From Impatiens glandulifera (lineage: Eukaryota; Streptophyta; Magnoliopsida; Ericales; Balsaminaceae): a stretch of 64,000 nucleotides of DNA. Under the pieces are notes generated by a model. It saw nothing but the letters and a program-made list of their open reading frames with translations. It was not told where the DNA came from and made no database searches. Below are positions 1 through 12,101 of this stretch, piece after piece. The DNA lies in contig NC_061870.1 in NCBI RefSeq assembly GCF_907164915.1, positions 27,999,348 to 28,063,347 of the forward strand, given 5' to 3'. The translations under genes were made by a program, and so were the position numbers. Position 1 is the stretch's first letter. Each line of letters opens with the position of its first letter.

Positions 1-1000
1 GGAAAGTTGATGATGTTCATGTTTGCAGCATACCTTCTCCAAATTTGTATTATTAAAGAGCATTCCCCAAATAAATGGTTTATGTTTTCCTCATCTCATG
101 AATATAGGACACAGTTGATATCATGAATGTTTATGTTTTTTCGAATTCTATCTTTTGTTGTCAACATTTTCCTGTATACCAGCCAGAGAATAAATTGGTG
201 ATGAGGTGTAATTTTTGAAGACCATACCACATTATGTCAATGTACCTCCTGTCTTCTTGCTCTAACCATTTCTCATGCCTTTCCTATAATGAACTCCTCG
301 TTGCTTTCTATTTTCCAGTATATTTCATCATTTCTTTCATTGAATTGCTTCTACCTCATTAGGTTTAGGATTCTATCATCTTCTGAAATACACCTTAGAA
401 GTGAATCACATTTACCTTCATAGACGTCTCTAAATGAGTACTTGATGTATTCTCTTCTAACTCTACTTCCTTGTATTTCTTTTTTTGAATATAATAGGAA
501 TATTATACAGCCAAGGATAATGCCAGAATAGTACCCATCTTCCATTTCCAATTGTGGTTTGCACCATTTGAATGACATCTTTTCTTGTTTTTAGGATCTT
601 TTTCAATGACTATGTCATTATTTCATTGATGCTTCGTGTCCAAATACTCTTCTCTTCTTTCATAAATCTTATATGCACTCATTTGACCCATAGTGAGTCC
701 GTTTTCTGCTTCAACTCCCATAAGCTCCTGATGGTGAGAGCTTTGTTCCATTCAACACGATTTTTTATTCTTAGTCCGCCTTCTTCTATGGGAGTGCAAA
801 CATCCTCCCATTTGACTTTTTTGCCTCATCTGCCTTGTGTTCCCCAGATGTAATCTCTCATGATTCTATCGAGTTCAGTCATTACTTTCTTTGGGATGAC
901 TATCTTTTGTGCTCAGTAACCAATAATTCCAAGGTTGACTATTTTAACGAGCTCGATTCTACCTGCATAAAACAATTTTTTTTGTAGTCCAACCCATATT
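1..1000 (-). pseudogene. L1-type LINE ORF2 C-terminal relic
   Basis: Read on the minus strand from about 990 downwards, broken frames give stretches typical of the region after the reverse transcriptase core in plant L1-like ORF2: YAGRIELVKIVNLGIIG, MTELDRIMRDYIWG and WEDVCTPIEEGGLRI. Nearer the window edge comes a zf-RVT-like stretch, HLFGECSLIIQIW. Several stops and frameshifts interrupt it, so it is not functional. It sits where the gene of the leftmost AAA-ATPase duplication unit would be expected, with the shared upstream block beginning at about 1020. The rest of the LINE lies outside the window or is lost. The family assignment is recognition by eye. Confidence 0.8.
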
Positions 1001-1014
1001 TAGTTCTTAAATAA

Positions 1015-2233
1015 GACTATACTAGTTGAATGACTCGAATAAATTAAATTTATAATTATTATTTAATCATGATTTTATTTGTTATTATCAAAAAAAAAAC
1101 ATTTTTTATAAAATTATATTTCCTAACGTTTTTAATAATGTTGAGATATGGAAGAAAAATAAAAATAAAATATTATCTAGCTAAAAAGAAATATATAAAA
1201 ATACATACATTTTGGAATGAGTGTTTAAATGATTTAGTTATAATATTTCATTTTTTAAATAAAGACCCATTTGATAATAATTTTAGGGATGATAATTATA
1301 TGTTGGATTTATGTTTTAAAAATTAGATGAAAAGTCTTTAATAAATTATTTAAAGGATTTCTTTTTAGTAAGTATTTATTGCCAATATAACTTCATATAT
1401 AATACATATGAGACAACCTTATGAAATAAAATAAAATAAAATAAAAATTTATAATAAAATTGAAAGTTTTCCAATGCCAAAAGTCAAACCCAAAAATTGT
1501 TTTAAAACGAGTCTAATATAATATGATATAGTTATAAATTACATTTTAGTAGAAACAGTTTAAGTATATAATACTATTTTCTTCTTTAATTTCATCCTAG
1601 AAAAAAAAAAAAAAGTTCAATATGATGAATTTTTATATATTATGAATGAAAATATTCATAGAAAATCAGATCTCAAAATTGAGAAACAAATATAATTCTA
1701 ATTTCTAATTCATATAGGTACACTATATCCTTTTAATTAATGGGATATCCAATAAAGAAACTTCTTTTTTTTAGGTGTAAATTTTAATTTTTGAGACAAA
1801 ACATTTGTAACATAATTTCTAATTTATATAGGTACACTATATCCTTTTAATTAATGGGATATCCAATAAAAAAACTTCATTTTTTAGGTGTAAATTTTAA
1901 TTTTTGAGACAAAACATTTGTAACATAACATCAATATCCAAAAATTCTTAGAAAATTATTATTTGAATTAGATTTATTAAACATATAAATTGGAGTTTTC
2001 CAATCATGTATTTTCATTGGTGTACGATTAATCAAATATGTTGTTTTGAGCAATGAATATGGTCAAAATTTAGAAGGCATATTAGAATCAAAGGCATATT
2101 AGAATCAATCATGATAGATCTAGTTACTTGAACTAAATGTCTATATTTTTTTCTACCACTCTATTTTATTGTGAAGTATATGCACATGTTGTTTGATTAA
2201 TTATACCAAGATATTTGAACAAATTAGAACACT
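1015..2233. repeat. Gene-less fourth copy of the AAA-ATPase upstream block
   Basis: The sequence from about 1020 matches the DNA upstream of the three AAA-ATPase genes, for example the run around 11470-11525, 32655-32720 and 42920-42985, with TAGTTGAATGACTC as a landmark. From about 1700 to 2233 it matches 25500-25905, which is an old antisense Copia integrase fragment. No gene is present here. The left side is a LINE relic, so this looks like the upstream remnant of a further tandem unit. Confidence 0.75.
1701..1930. repeat. Local 114-bp tandem duplication
   Basis: Two nearly identical units start at 1701 and 1815, each opening with ATTTCTAATT and containing GGTACACTATATCC. The homologous blocks at 25520-25625 and 33230-33330 have one unit, so the duplication is private to this copy. 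Confidence 0.8.
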
Positions 2234-2237
2234 TATT

Positions 2238-3157
2238 TGATGGGTTTTATCCTCCTAGTTGGAGAGACCCAACTTGATGTGGGATATATTTAGACCCAGA
2301 GTATATAATATGAAATGATATTATATTTCATTTAGGCTAAATGAGTTTTGAAAACAACAAAAGAGAGATCAGAGCAAAAACAGATTCAAGGGTTTGAGGT
2401 AGCAGTTGAAGATTCTGTTTGTTAGAGTTTGCATCGTTTGATCGGCTTAAAACGTTGACAACTTATTGGTTATTTCTGGGACTAAATTCTAAACGGTGAA
2501 AAACTGTTTTTCTGGGTCTTTTAAGTCAGTTGAAGTGAAACTAGAATTGCAGAATTAATAAGGTTGATTGATCTTACTCTTTATGCTCTTTGTTGTTATT
2601 TGTCAAGATTGTTGTGTGATCTTGATTCAATTGATTAATGACTCTAGTTTATATATAGAGTGAACCCCTGTTTGTAATATTGTTGATGATAGTAGATTGT
2701 TAAGTGGTCTAACTGGTCCCGTAGTTTTTTAGATTTTTTTTAAATGAGACAACAGTTTAAGTATGTAGACCGCAAACACACTTAACCATTTAATCAGACG
2801 CAGAATTGCCGCCTAACGGGCTCGAATTCAGGACTTTATGGTGAGTATCCACCTCTTATTGCCGCTAAAAATGGGACAACGAATTAATTATGTATCCCAC
2901 AAACACACTTAACTAGGCGCAAAATTTGCCGCCTAACGGGCTCAAACCAATGAACTTATGTTTAGTATCTAACTCTTATTGTCTCTACGCTAGAAGAGAG
3001 GATTGATCATGTAGTTTTTACTCTCAATTTGAAGAGAGGTTTTCCATGCTAAAACTTATCTTGTATTGTCGTTTTGATTTCATTCTGTTTTGCTCATCTC
3101 TTTTACTTAGTAAATTGGGGAAGCATTCGGTTTTTGAAGAAATATATTTTCCAATCA
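2238..3157 (+). mobile_element. 5' LTR of a degenerate Copia element
   Basis: The stretch begins TGATGGG just where homology to the duplicated block ends. It ends in CA at 3157, followed after two bases by a primer-binding-like site (TGGTATGAGAG, one mismatch from the initiator-Met tRNA complement). A gag start follows at about 3193. No matching 3' LTR is present because the element is truncated near 5293. The apparent length is inflated by the insertion at 2730-3010. Confidence 0.65.
2730..3010. repeat. Two-unit insertion inside the LTR, 9-bp target duplication
   Basis: A 281-bp insert is flanked by GTAGTTTTT at 2721-2729 and 3011-3019. It consists mostly of two diverged tandem copies of a roughly 127-bp unit starting at about 2743 and 2870. 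Both contain GCCGCCTAACGGGCTC and an ACACACTTAAC box. No clear terminal inverted repeat is seen, so the class is unresolved. Confidence 0.6.
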
Positions 3158-5293
3158 AAGTGGTATGAGAGTTTGGTTTTATTGAGTATAAGAATGGAGA
3201 CTAACACATCCAGAATGACGAGCTTGAATGGTTCCAATTATAATATCTAGAAGGTTAAAATGGAAAATTTACTGTATGTGAAATTTTTTTATTTGTCAGT
3301 GTTCTCTTCAACTAAGCCTGTAGAAAAATAAATATGGATGATTGAAATTTTTTCACACAAACAAGTATGTGGTTATATTCGTCAATGGGTTGATGATAAT
3401 ATTCTGAATCATGTGATTTCTATTATTGATGGTCGTACTCTTTAGACCAAACTTGAATAATTGTATGAGAAAAAAATAGGTAATAAAAAATTATTTTTTA
3501 TAAAAACAATTGATGTCCTTAAGGTATCAAGTTGGTTCTCCGATAACTGATCAATTGAACACTTTTGTGGGAATTATTAATCAATTGGAGGCGATGAAAC
3601 TCAGCTTTGATGACGCCATACATGACTTATATTCACTTGGTACTCTACTTAATTTATGTGAGACTTTTAGAACAATTCTATCTAATTCTGCTCCAGATGA
3701 TGTTCTCTCAATGGATTTAGTAAAAAGCAGTGTGTTGAATGAAGAGATGAGACGAAATACACAAAATTGTTCTTTACAATCAGAGGCCTTGGTTACTAAA
3801 TCCATGGGGCAAATAAATGGCGAGAAAGTAATCGTAGCAAATCTCGTGGGGCTTCTAATAAGTGGGAAAATGTTGAGTGTCATAATTGTGGAATGTAGAG
3901 TCATATTAAGAAAATTTGTTTTAAATTGAAGAAGGAGAACAAGAAAAAAACTCAGAATATACCCAGTACTTCCAACCATAGATAAGGTAAAAATCATGAT
4001 GATGTTGCTATTATTGATGATTTCCTAATTGTTTATTATAGTGATGTTGAGAATGTTAATGTATCTTGTGATGAGATGAATTGGATTATAGACAATGGTG
4101 CTTCTACTCATGCTACATCACAGCGAGATTTTTTCTCAACATATGAGGCTGATGATTTTCGTATTGCTCGTATGGGCAATACTGATCAAGCTCAAGTGAC
4201 TGGAATTGGTAATGTTTATGGTAAGATGGCTAATGACAGTACTCTTGTTCTAAAACAGTTAAGCATATTCTTGACAATCACTTCAATCTTTTATCGGTTG
4301 GAAGATTGGATGATGAAGGCTTTTGTAATTCTTTTTCTAATGGTGAATGGAAGCTTAAAAGGGGATCAATCGTTGTTGCTAAATGTAAGAGACTTTCGAA
4401 TCTGTATATTGTTCGTTCTAGATATCTAAATATTACATCAAGACTTGTGAAACTGATTCTTCTTCTGAGTTGTGGCACAAACGTTTGACTCATATTAATG
4501 AGAAAGTCTTAGCCATGTTGACTAAGAAAAATGTGTTATATGGAGTTTCAAATGCACTTGAAGAGTTGTTCAGATTTTTTAGCTGGAAAATAAAGACAAG
4601 TGTTATTTAGATCATCTGAATCGAAAAGAAAATCAGAATTACTAGACTTGGTGCATTCTGATGTATGTGGGCCAATAAAGTTATGATCACTTAGTGGTGC
4701 ATAATACTTTGTAACCTTCATTGATGACTATTTCCGAAAGGTTTGGTCCTATACATTGAAGATGAAAGATCAAGTGCTAGACATATTCAAAAGTGTTTAA
4801 AACCTCAATTGAGAGGAAAACTGGAAAAAATGTGAAATGTATTCGAATAGATAATGGGGAGAGTACATTGGACCTTTTGATGAGTATTGTCGACCGCAAG
4901 ATATTCGTCACCAAAAATCAACTCCATAAATACCACAGTTAAATTGGTTGGCTGAAAGAATGAATATGACACTAGTGGAAAGGGTGAGATGTGTACTTTC
5001 ATAGGCAAAGATGTCAAAATACTTTCGGGTGAAGCATTGAGTACAATGGTACATGTGTTAAATCTCACACCATGTGTTCCTTTGAACTTTGATGTTCCAA
5101 ATCATATTTAGAGTGGTTAAAATGTCTCTTAAGATCATCTTCGAGTAATTGGGTGTATGACTTATGTGCATGTTTCCAAAGATAATAGGTCAAAGTTAGA
5201 AGAAAATACCAAGAAGTGTGTGTTTGTCAGTTATGGACTAGATGAATTTGAATATCGGTTTTTTATCCGGCTAATAAGAAGCTATCCAAAGAA
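3158..5293 (+). pseudogene. Copia gag-protease-integrase relic, truncated
   Basis: Broken plus-strand frames follow Copia polyprotein order. A gag start (METNTSRMTSLNGSNYN, about 3193) with an internal stop comes first. Then come a UBN2-like gag stretch (about 3510-3870), a zinc knuckle (CHNCGM, stop, SHIKKIC, about 3876-3918), an aspartic protease motif (WIIDNGASTHATS, about 4080) and an integrase stretch (LVHSDVCGPI at about 4648, FVTFIDDYFRKVW at about 4710). Reverse transcriptase and RNase H are absent. The relic stops near 5293, where the AAA-ATPase 3' flank begins. Multiple stops and frameshifts make it dead. Confidence 0.85.
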
Positions 5294-5379
5294 ATACCTA
5301 ATTAACTAACCTTAATAATGACTAATATCAGTGAAGTCCCAAAATCCTAGAAAGAGAGAGAAAAGATCTAGAAAATTTA

Positions 5380-5750
5380 AGGAAGCACGATCGGCACATG
5401 CGGCACAACTCGGCACGATTGGCACAACGACATGATAGGCACGATAGGCACATCGACGACACGATCAACATAGGCGGCATGATATTATCTTTGAGTCGGA
5501 AGTCATAAAATCGACGACGAAATCAGCATTGATCAAAGGGAGTGGAATCGGAATAGGAGGCACGACACGATCGGCACGGATGACATAATAGGCACAGACA
5601 GCACAACCCGATCTGCACAGAAAACAAGATATTGTATTAATCAAAGGAAGCGCAATCGGCACAGGCGACACAACACGATCATCACGAGCGACACAATAGA
5701 CACAGACGACACGACCCGATCTGCACGTATGACACGATATTGTCTAGCGA
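5380..5750. repeat. Degenerate GGCACGA-rich repeats, about 110-bp unit
   Basis: The leader of the LINE-derived element is built of GGCACGAT/GACACGAT words. Two diverged units of about 110 bp run roughly 5527-5635 and 5636-5744, each ending CACGACCCGATCTGCAC-like and GATATTGT. Confidence 0.7.
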
Positions 5751-6002
5751 TGTTCTGTTGTGCAGTTGACTTTGACTGTTATTTTTGTTTTTGATTTCTT
5801 TTGACTGCTTTTTTGGGATCTGCTGGTTGCCGTTTACTTTGTATTTTATTCCTCAATTAGGCTGGTCTGGATTGGGTGGCTTTGTTGGCTTCTTTATTGT
5901 CATTTACTACTACTACATATTACTGTGTTGATTTCTGATACATGTCTGAATTGTTGATAGTTGCTAAGGCATTTGGGTGTCTGCTGTGCAAGTTGAGCCA
6001 CG

Positions 6003-8577
6003 ATGAGTCTACGCTCGACTAGCCTCCTCAACCGAACGAAAAGCATAAGGAAATATAAAGGGAATCTAGAGAAATTGGCTGAAAGGGCGGCCACTTCTTC
6101 TAGGTGTCCGACCAGTCACAACGCTGCTGATGTAGATGGCGTTGACTTCAATCCAACTGTTGCATCAACCACTCACATGGCTGGTCTATCAACCGGTCGC
6201 GCCCATCTCCCGACTCATCTCTCAACTGTCCATGACGCCCCTCCCTTGATCGGTCATGTATCCTCCACCTCGACCATCCTGGATGTTGTCAACCAAACCA
6301 GTAACGTTACTCCTTCGACAGACCATGTTGTTGCCACTTTGACCGGTCACGATGCTGTTTTTCCAGTCGGGTTCACCTCAGCCACTACGGCATGTCACGA
6401 CATCCCCACCCCGACTGCTCAAATCACTGATAAGTCGTGGACCATGGGACGAAATGAAATCGCAAATCTAGCAGGAATTAGGAACCAAATTCTCAAATCC
6501 CTCACCTAGTTCCAAAGGCATGAATTTGTCATGACCAATGAAAAGAGCGAGCAAATAATTTTCCAATTCATAATCCGATTCGAGCAAGATTGGAACTCAT
6601 TCGACAAAACCGAATACGAGGAAATCATTCTGTGGTCGGTTAGTGTCATGAAAAAATTCTACAAGTGTCCCAAAACCTATGCCTACACTACACAAACAAA
6701 TACAAACTAAACATGGCAAACCAATAAGGTTTGGGGAAAAAAACGGACAACTAATGAAGGTAGGGGTGTCAAAAATGAACTCGACCCGCCAACCCGACAC
6801 GAGTCGACCCGAAGAATATTAGGTTAGGGTTGGGGGGTTTTTGGGTTTAAATCATTTCGGGTCAGACCCAAAATATAACCTGAAAAAGAAAATTGGGTTG
6901 GGTTGGGTTCGGGTCAACCCGGGTGGACCTGAATTAAAAAATACTACTTAAACTATGAGAAGAGATCATTCAGATTTCAGATATTAATATTGATATTTGA
7001 TATTAAAAAGTAAGTAAGTTAATTTAATATATTTTTAGAAGATTTTATAGTTTAATTTCTTTTAGTTTCATATCTTATTTCAAGGTTGGGCTCATACAAA
7101 AAGGTGTACAACGATGAAGAAGTGAAGTTTGAACTTGAAAATACTTTTGTGATGATTGAAAACTTTTTTTTATAATGATATCATAATTTCGTTGTGTAAT
7201 ATTTATTTTGTGAAAATTTTGAATTTTCTAAATATAATTATTATGTTTATGCCAATTTTATTATTTTGTATTTAAATTAAAGTATTATTATTAAGCAAAA
7301 ACCTTATTTCGGGTTAGTCGGGTTGGTCGGGTTGGTCTGAGTTCGGGTTTATTGTTTTCAGGTTGGTTCAGGTTCGGGTTGAAAATTTTGTTATAATGCA
7401 CCTCCTTCAACCCGACTCGAACCCACCCGACCCACCTGAATTGACACCCCTAAATGGAGGCAAGCTCAATGTGGATCCTAGCCTAAAAATTAAAACGCTC
7501 GAACACCCGTTCCAAATCGAACTCCCCTTAGAAATTGAAGAGAAATACGTCAACGATTGGAAGCGAGTTGTCGTCGGTCACTTTATGGGCACCCACAAGG
7601 CCCCATTCTGAGCAATCAAGGCCGCTCTTTTCCGACAATAAAGCGAAAAGGGACTTAAAAAAGTCAAAGTCAACGACTTTGGCTATTTCTTCCTCACTTT
7701 TGGCATGGAGACCGAAGCCCAAGCCATTGCCGACTCAAATTTCACCTTCATGTTCAGCTTATTTTTCAAGCTTGCCAAATGGAATGAAGAAATGGACATC
7801 AATAGCAAACCGCCACAATCTAAACAAGTGTGGGTGAGACTAAGAAATATTCCACCGCACCTTTGTAATGCCAAAGCACTTGCCTACCTCACCAGACTCA
7901 TTGGAAAGTCGCTTAAGCTCGATCCTAATTTTGACTCGTTTGAACGAGCCACATTTGCCCGTGTTTGCATTGGGGTCGATTCAACGAGTACAAAATCGAA
8001 AAAATTCGAGTTAGGGTGCCGGAATGGAAACATGGATGTCGTTGAGGTCATGTACGAGCAACTAGAAAAAGAGGATGGGAAAAAGCAAAAGAAACATGTG
8101 GCCACCTCCGAACAAGAGAATCTCAAGGTGGTTAAGAAATCTTATATCAAAATCCTCAAAGTAGATGAAAATCACAACAAATACGTCAACGAGAACCAAA
8201 CTGATCCCGATCCCACCGAGCCTGAAACCGAGGCCCTTTTCCCACTAAACAAGTTCGAAAAGTCCGACGTCGTCGTGGATGATAGTGAAAGCCAAAACAT
8301 CTCAAAAACCATGAACTCTGAAACCAAAGAAAGTCGCAAAGTTGTTAAAGAAACTACCTTAAGGGAAACAACTCATACGCTCAACTCCAAACTCAAGCAC
8401 AAAAGAAAAAAAGTGACAAGAGAAGCTAGCGAAGACGAAGAAGCCAAAACTCTATCCGGAAATATATCCCAAAAAGACATAAGGGTGACAAGAAAGAAGG
8501 AAAAAAAGAACAAGGGCAAAGACAAGAGAGACAAGCCCGAGAAAATCAACCTCTGTCGTCTTGTTTTAGTTGATTGA
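6003..8577 (+). pseudogene. LINE ORF1-like protein with DUF4283 domain, disrupted
   Basis: The frame opens at ATG 6003 with a basic then Ser/Thr/His-rich N-terminal part that stops at about 6509. It resumes beyond a MITE at 7461. The second part contains a recognisable DUF4283 region (WKRVVVGHFMGTHKAPF, then VWVRLRNIPPHLCNAK and FARVCIGVD), followed by a long Lys/Glu-rich tail ending at 8577. DUF4283 is the nucleic-acid-binding ORF1 domain of many plant L1-like LINEs. Stops at about 7609 and 7640 and the MITE break the gene. From the frame beginning 7705 it is open for 290 codons, so decay is modest. No zinc knuckle of the usual ORF1 type is evident. Confidence 0.75.
6761..7452. mobile_element. 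hAT-type MITE
   Basis: The element starts TAGGGGTGTCAA and ends TTGACACCCCTA. It is flanked by an 8-bp imperfect duplication, AATGAAGG at 6753-6760 and AATGGAGG at 7453-7460. Both arms are rich in GGGTTGGGTCGGGT and its complement, typical of a common plant hAT MITE group. It splits the LINE ORF1 frame. Confidence 0.8.
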
Positions 8578-8766
8578 TGGTTAGTTTCATTCCTTATTCA
8601 CTTTTGACTATGATTTCATGTCCGTGTGTGTTTTTTAGGCCAACTGTGGATTCCTTATGACCATCGTGTGTTGACTTTGAGCAAACTGTTGTAAGCTCAA
8701 TTTCAGTTCTCGTACTTCTTTTACCCTTTTCGGATCTTTTTAATTAATGGCGTAAGTCATTCCTCC

Positions 8767-8771
8767 AAAAA

Positions 8772-8806
<35 letters not shown>
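8767..8806. repeat. A-run and (TAA)n tail of the LINE-derived element
   Basis: Seven A residues are followed by about eleven TAA units directly before the right-hand target duplication, as expected for a retroposed 3' tail. Confidence 0.85.
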
Positions 8807-8809
<3 letters not shown>

Positions 8810-9023
8810 CTAATAGAAATAGTAGACCAGAGTTGAAAATATCCAAAGAAACCATTTATTAATTAATTCACAAACAATATTATTACTAAAGTTCCATTTT
8901 TTTATTCCATCTAACTCTTTGGAAATTATAGGTTTTTCATTATCATCATTCATCAACATCGACCTTGCTTGTTCTGCAATAACATTGCAAAGAACTAACA
9001 ATGGTTAAAGTTTATGTACTACA

Positions 9024-10535
9024 TTAATACTTTCTCTTTCGTCCCTTCAGCTTCTTTACCTTCGTTTTATTCATCTCTTCTTTTTGGGCTGTTACTGGTT
9101 TACTCTGTTCACTTTTACCGGCTGCCGCCGACGGAGACTTCTTCCGTTTAAGGAATTCAACAACTCCGGCAAGAGCAACATCACTGTCTTCGCTCTTCAT
9201 TAGCTCCTCCGCCAGCTCCGCCGGCGTCACCTCTGAGGTCTCCATCAGACTCTTTATTTCCTTAAACAGCACATGATCATGATCACCAATATCCAGATAA
9301 TTACGGGCCAAAATCATAAACCCTTCCATTGTGCAATAAGACATATGAATATGCATGTCCATTCGACCCGGCCTCAGCAATGCCGGATCCAACCGATCTC
9401 TATGATTTGTGGTGAAGATGATTATCCTTTCATCTCCACAACTTGACCACAACCCGTCTATAAAATTCAATAACCCAGATAGAGTCAACTGCAAAAAAGA
9501 AGTATGATTTAGCTTATAATAATATTCATGTCATTTAGAAAACAGAGCAGCAACCTTAGAATCACTCCGGGAATCCTCTCGATCTTCTCTTTGGTCACGA
9601 TTATGCATCTGAACGCTACAATCAATATCCTCAATCACGATTATGGACCGAATGTTCGTTGAAACTAAAATCCTTCGTAGCTCTGAGTTAGAATAGATGC
9701 TGGAAAGTTCCAAATCATAAACATTAAACTTCAGATAATTAGCCATGGCCGCGATCAAGCTTGATTTCCCGGTGCCGGGAGGACCATACAAAAGATACCC
9801 TCTTTTCCAAGCCTTTCCAACTTTCTTATAAAACTCTCTCCTCCTAACAAATCTGTCAAGATCCTCCATGAGATTTGCCTTCATTTTTGGGTCCATCGCC
9901 AGAGTCTCGAACGTAGACGGATGATCGAGAGTTATGGAACCCCATTCTCCATTATAGCCTCCATCGTCGTCGTCGTACGAGTCAATATCCCTAGTATAGA
10001 GCTTCAATGGTTTGTCATTGTTCTTAATTTCATTGGCTTTGGAAATGACAAAGGGTAAGTATTCATTAACAACTCTGTCTCTGAATTTCTTATCGAAACA
10101 GAGATCATAAAATTTCTTCTCTCGCGAACCTTCTTTGGGTTCGTCGGAAACTAGCTGCCATTTCAGATGAATTTCATGAAATTGATCGGGGATTTCTTCG
10201 CCCTTCACCACGCCGATATGGAGTGTCTTCTGTTTCTGGGTCTTCCCGACTTTGAACCGGTCGGCCATGGGACTGATTTTAGTTCGCAGGTATAACTCAG
10301 CCGCCTCGTAAACTTCATTCGTAGAAATACCGCATTGTTCCTCGACGACGATTGTCGCCTGCGACGGCCTATAAGGAGTGAAAAGACGATGAAGAAAAGC
10401 TTCGAGATAAGACCGAATCGGAGCTGGAATGATCTCACTGGCCACCGATCGGAAAAGCATCATTGAGGCGGCGAAAGAAGCATACGCCGAGAAAAGAGTA
10501 GACGCCGTCGTCGGCATATTCTCGAACGAAAACAT
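9024..10535 (-). CDS. AAA-ATPase (At3g50940/HSR4-like), tandem copy 1
   Basis: The two-exon gene has exon 1 at 10535-9555 and exon 2 at 9488-9024, with a 66-bp GT-AG intron, giving 481 residues. The order of parts is an N-terminal membrane or targeting segment (about residues 12-30), a plant AAA-associated N-domain, Walker A GPPGTGKSS (251-259), Walker B IIVIEDID (298-305), sensor-1 FTTNH and arginine-finger RPGRMD region (about 352-371), and a basic tail KVKKLKGRKRKY. All catalytic motifs are intact. Members of this family are membrane-anchored ATPases of the mitochondrial outer membrane or ER, often stress- or pathogen-induced; that role is family knowledge. Reading through the intron gives a stop after eight codons. 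It is the first of three tandem paralogues. Confidence 0.93.
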
Positions 10536-10593
10536 CTCTGATCTCAGAGATCTTTGCTTGTGGTCGCATCGCTATCGCTCAAAATCAATGCTT

Positions 10594-10601
10594 TATTTAT
10601 A
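10594..10601 (-). promoter_or_regulatory. Putative TATA box, AAA copy 1
   Basis: TATAAATA on the minus strand lies about 60 bp before the start codon. The same box at the same distance is present in the other two copies (30638-30645, 41305-41312), and all three share a GATCTCAGAGATC-type palindrome just upstream of the ATG. Confidence 0.6.
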
Positions 10602-11528
10602 GATTCGAGATCTGAAGTAAGCTCCTGAATTTATATAGTATATAAGAGTTAGTCCTAAACTTTATTTTCTTCATTTTGTTTTCAATTAACATACTAAAAA
10701 TAATTTGGCCCAAAGTAATCAGGGCAATAAAGGACCTAAGTTGTATAAAATGAAATTAAAGGGGTAATTTGTAAGAGTAGAGAATTATAATTACATTTTT
10801 CCGCAAAGAATTTTGGACTAGAAAGATTTGGAAGCCTAGGGAGCAAGTATTGAAGGAATATTTGGAAATAGCGATGGGGTTTCATGAAAAAATAATATTT
10901 TCCAGTTTGTGTTATATTTGTTTTTTAAATTGGGATGCCCAACTTAATGAATAAGAAAACTCTTGTCTTTGACATAAAGCCATGTTTGTAAAAATATATT
11001 AGATTTATAAATATAAAATAAAATTATTTTAATTAAATAATATAAATTATTTTTAATTAAATTCAAATATACTGAAAACAAATATACTATATCCTTCAGC
11101 AAGATACCAAAAATAAAGGTTTTTTTTATAAAAAAAAAAAATGATAAATTATAGTAACGATACCGAAATTATCAACACAGTAAAAAATATGAGATTTTCA
11201 AATTTCAGTATATCGGTATATAATATTATAAAAACGTATATTTTTTAAACTAAATCAAAATATAATTAAACTTTAATATTATTTAGTATGAACTTTGATA
11301 TCGTACCGAAATTACGGTATACGTCAATATTTCGGTATGATGAGTATGTTACTTGTATCTTAGCAAGATTTCGATATACCAAAATAACGATATGTTTTTT
11401 CTACATCGAAACTTTCGGTACGGTATAAAGTATAGATAAAAACAATACATAAATTATAGATAAAACTTTTAGTTGAATGACTCAAATAAATTAAATTTAT
11501 AATTATTATTTAATCATGATTTTATTTG

Positions 11529-12039
11529 TTATTTGCATCCGTGGTCACCCTATAATTTTTATTAACCTAGTGATCATTTTTTTTTGGACAAAAATACCCT
11601 TATCGTAACACGAAGGGATTTTGCGTTTCGCGAAGGGAATTTTTTTATATAAATACTAAAAAAATTTCATTTCGTTATTTTCTTTCTCTCTCTTCTCGCG
11701 ACGGCACAACACGACGACGAAAACCCGTTCTAACATAAATTGATCCAATCACCTGATATTAGAACGAGTTTTAGTCGTCGATCTGTATAAGGTGTTCGTT
11801 TAAGGTTCCGCTGTCGTGCTGTCGCCATGCCGTCGTCGTGCCATCGCGAGAAGAGAGAGAAGAGAAAGAAAAGAGATAAAGAAAATAACGAAATGAAATT
11901 TTTTTAGTATTTATAAAAAAAAAAAATTCTTCGCGAAACGCAAATTTCTTTCGCGTTACACGATAAGGGTATTTTTGTCCAAAAAAATAAAGTAGTCACT
12001 AGATAATAAAAATTATAAGGTGATCAAGGAGGCAAATAA
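11529..12039. mobile_element. Foldback MITE, about 190-bp arms
   Basis: The ends are inverted: TTATTTGCATCCGTGGTCACC-like at the left and its complement TTATTTGCCTCCTTGATCACC-like at the right. The arms continue through GGACAAAAATACCCTTATCG, GCGTTTCGCGAAG and CTCTTCTCGCGA. The homologous position in units 2 and 3 lacks it. A clean target duplication was not resolved. Confidence 0.75.
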
Positions 12040-12092
12040 GTCCTTCATTAATGTCATCTCGTCAAATTTCCCTATTAGACAACCTTATGAAA

Positions 12093-12101
12093 TAATAATA
12101 T
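12093..12101. repeat. Left 9-bp target duplication of the large MULE
   Basis: TAATAATAT matches 25305-25313 exactly. Confidence 0.9.

Larger units (their letters stand above)
5328..8800 (+). mobile_element. LINE-derived element carrying only ORF1, with target duplication
   Basis: The element is bounded by the 15-bp direct repeat TAATAATGACTAATA at 5313-5327 and 8801-8815. The same sequence occurs once, uninterrupted, downstream of AAA copy 2 (about 28850), so the empty site is visible inside the window. It has a 5' leader with degenerate repeats, one ORF1-like gene encoding a DUF4283 domain, a short 3' region and an A/(TAA)n tail. No reverse transcriptase is present between ORF1 and the tail. 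The target duplication and tail indicate LINE-type retroposition, so I infer a non-autonomous derivative mobilised in trans. A hAT-type MITE later inserted at 6761-7452. Confidence 0.75.
8816..11528 (-). repeat. Segmental duplication unit 1 (3' flank, AAA gene, upstream)
   Basis: The 3' flank (8816-9023), gene and upstream region match 28867-29069 with 30579-32560, and 39520-39720 with 41247-42200. The upstream part includes a GGTAT/ATTTCGGTATA-rich stretch at about 11085-11440 that recurs in each unit. The unit continues beyond two insertions at 12040-12101 and 25305-25905. Confidence 0.85.

Noticed and set aside
1069..1326. 85-codon plus-strand frame
   Set aside because: It is AT-rich repeat sequence shared with other duplication units, where the frame is not conserved; the product is Lys/Ile/Phe-rich, as expected by chance.
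5465..5671. Short minus-strand frame with CysAla-rich product
   Set aside because: It arises from the degenerate GGCACGA repeats in the LINE leader.
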